A stretch of DNA of 23,768 bases from an uncultured Bacteroidota bacterium. Lineage in GTDB: Bacteria > Bacteroidota > Bacteroidia > NS11-12g > UBA955. The stretch lies in NCBI GenBank assembly GCA_903959115.1, contig CAJBVU010000186.1, positions 1 to 23,768 on the forward strand. Direction: 5' to 3'. The position numbers and the translations under genes were made by a program. How positions within the stretch are numbered: the stretch's first letter is position 1; every line of letters begins with the position of its first letter. This document shows positions 22,798-23,768 of this stretch, piece by piece. The notes under the pieces were generated by a model that saw nothing but the letters and a program-made list of their open reading frames with translations, was not told where the DNA came from and did not search any database.

Positions 22798-23760
22798 TTA
22801 ATTATTGAGAATTTCCAGGATTTTATCGAGCTGAGGGGTAAGCACAATCTCGGTTCTGCGGTTTTTAGCACGTCCTTCTGGGGTGTCGTTTCCGGCCACC
22901 GGTTGGGTATCGCCTCTGCCTACAGCTTGGATGCGTTTTGGATTCATGTTGGCATCGGCAATCAGAATTCGGGCGATGCTGGTTGCACGCAAAACACTCA
23001 AATCCCAGTTGTCTTTGATGGCGCCTTTCATCGGAACATTGTCGGTGTGACCTTCAATGGCCATCTGCACATCGGGTTGTTTATTGAGGGCTTTGCCAAT
23101 TTCGATCAGAGCCTCACGTCCTTTGGGATCCACGTCGATTGAACCAGAGGCGAACAACAATTTCTCCGGCAAGATCACATAGACTTTTCCGTTGCGGTAT
23201 TCCACTTTGATATCGAGCTTTTCAAATCCGGCGAGGGCTTTGGCGATGGCTTCCTTAAGTTCGCGGACGGCACGTTCTTTTTTGGAGAGTTCGGCTTCGA
23301 GGTCTTTAACGCGTTGCGAGGTTTTCTCCAATTCTTTGCGCAGTTGTTCAAGGCGCGCGCGTTCAGCTTCGGCTTTGGCCAGTGCGGTATTGAGTTCTAG
23401 TTCTTTGGCGGCGAGGGTTTTATTCTTCTCGTTGATTTCTTGGGCGAGATTTTGTCGTTGCGCATCTAAAGAAGAACCAAGGTTTCTTATATATTGGAGA
23501 TTTTCATCGAGTTGCACTTGACAGGTTTCGATGGTGTCTTTGAGAGCGGAGATATGTTTTTCTTTTTCTCCTTTTTCGGCTTCTAGTTGTGCGATGCTAG
23601 CTACGAGGGCCGCATTTTTTTCAACGCAATCATCGTTTTTTCGCTTGAGCGAGGATTCCATTTCTGTTTTGGAAGCTTCGAGGGCTTGGTATTGTTTTTT
23701 GGTGACGCAAGAAGAAAGGGCGATACATGCCAGGGCTAAGAAACTCAGACGAATTCTCAT
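22798..23760 (-). CDS. OmpA-family peptidoglycan-binding lipoprotein with long coiled coil
   Basis: The 320-residue protein starts with a lipoprotein signal peptide ending in ALSSC (Cys18). Residues about 22-178 are a continuous heptad-rich, Glu/Lys/Arg-rich coiled coil. The C-terminal OmpA/MotB-like domain (about 192-312) carries FASGSIDVDPKGREAL, GHTDNVPMKG (237-246), LSVLRATSIARIL and VGRGDTQPVAGNDTPEGRAKNRRTEIV; Asp240 and Arg258 are the expected diaminopimelate-contacting residues. The protein is therefore predicted to link a lipid-anchored coiled coil to the cell wall. The start at 23760 is only 8 bases from the window end, so any upstream promoter is unseen. rlmH follows 5 bp downstream. 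Confidence 0.92.
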   Translation of the reverse strand: MRIRLSFLALACIALSSCVTKKQYQALEASKTEMESSLKRKNDDCVEKNAALVASIAQLEAEKGEKEKHISALKDTIETCQVQLDENLQYIRNLGSSLDAQRQNLAQEINEKNKTLAAKELELNTALAKAEAERARLEQLRKELEKTSQRVKDLEAELSKKERAVRELKEAIAKALAGFEKLDIKVEYRNGKVYVILPEKLLFASGSIDVDPKGREALIEIGKALNKQPDVQMAIEGHTDNVPMKGAIKDNWDLSVLRATSIARILIADANMNPKRIQAVGRGDTQPVAGNDTPEGRAKNRRTEIVLTPQLDKILEILNN

Positions 23761-23768
23761 AATGTGCG

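Overview
The window looks like a chromosomal stretch of a Bacteroidota (Flavobacteriia/Sphingobacteriia-like) genome. The evidence is a T9SS type A C-terminal sorting domain, an Omp28-type lipoprotein, a mitochondrial-type aconitase of about 754 residues, an ftsK-lolA pair, and several exact TAnnTTTG motifs (the phylum's sigma-A -7 element) next to genes, with almost no Shine-Dalgarno sequences. Coding density is high. No gap between genes exceeds about 125 bp, and no tRNA, rRNA, CRISPR array or complete insertion sequence was seen.

Layout. The first ~440 bases do not fit the rest: they encode, on the minus strand, part of a RusA-type Holliday junction resolvase (a phage-associated family) that abuts a 5'-truncated ftsK. 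ftsK continues into lolA. A hairpin terminator separates lolA from convergent sucD, which is preceded by a lipoprotein glutathione peroxidase gene. An Omp28-like lipoprotein gene and xerD run rightward. Leftward from 12353 come a large Asp-box/T9SS secreted protein, a small unknown protein, a GT2 glycosyltransferase and a UDP-sugar dehydrogenase. A rightward cluster follows: serine hydrolase, ribD, and an IMPACT/YigZ protein whose start overlaps the ribD stop. A GT-C-like membrane protein and acn run leftward, ruvC rightward, and argS, rlmH and an OmpA-domain lipoprotein leftward to the window end.

How the genes relate. Most are housekeeping: chromosome segregation and recombination (ftsK, xerD, ruvC), envelope biogenesis (lolA, the OmpA lipoprotein), the TCA cycle (sucD, acn), riboflavin synthesis (ribD), translation (argS, rlmH) and peroxide defence (gpx). 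The accessory part is the secreted beta-propeller protein and the GT2/UDP-sugar dehydrogenase pair, which suggest surface display and sugar modification.

I found no convincing new multi-gene system. The most notable feature is the RusA/ftsK junction at about 440-460, which is either an assembly chimera at a contig end or an insertion that beheaded ftsK. Lesser points are paired direct repeats in two divergent promoter regions, -7 boxes lying almost on top of start codons, a compositional island with extra residues inside ribD, and a strong GC-rich hairpin inside the yigZ-like gene.
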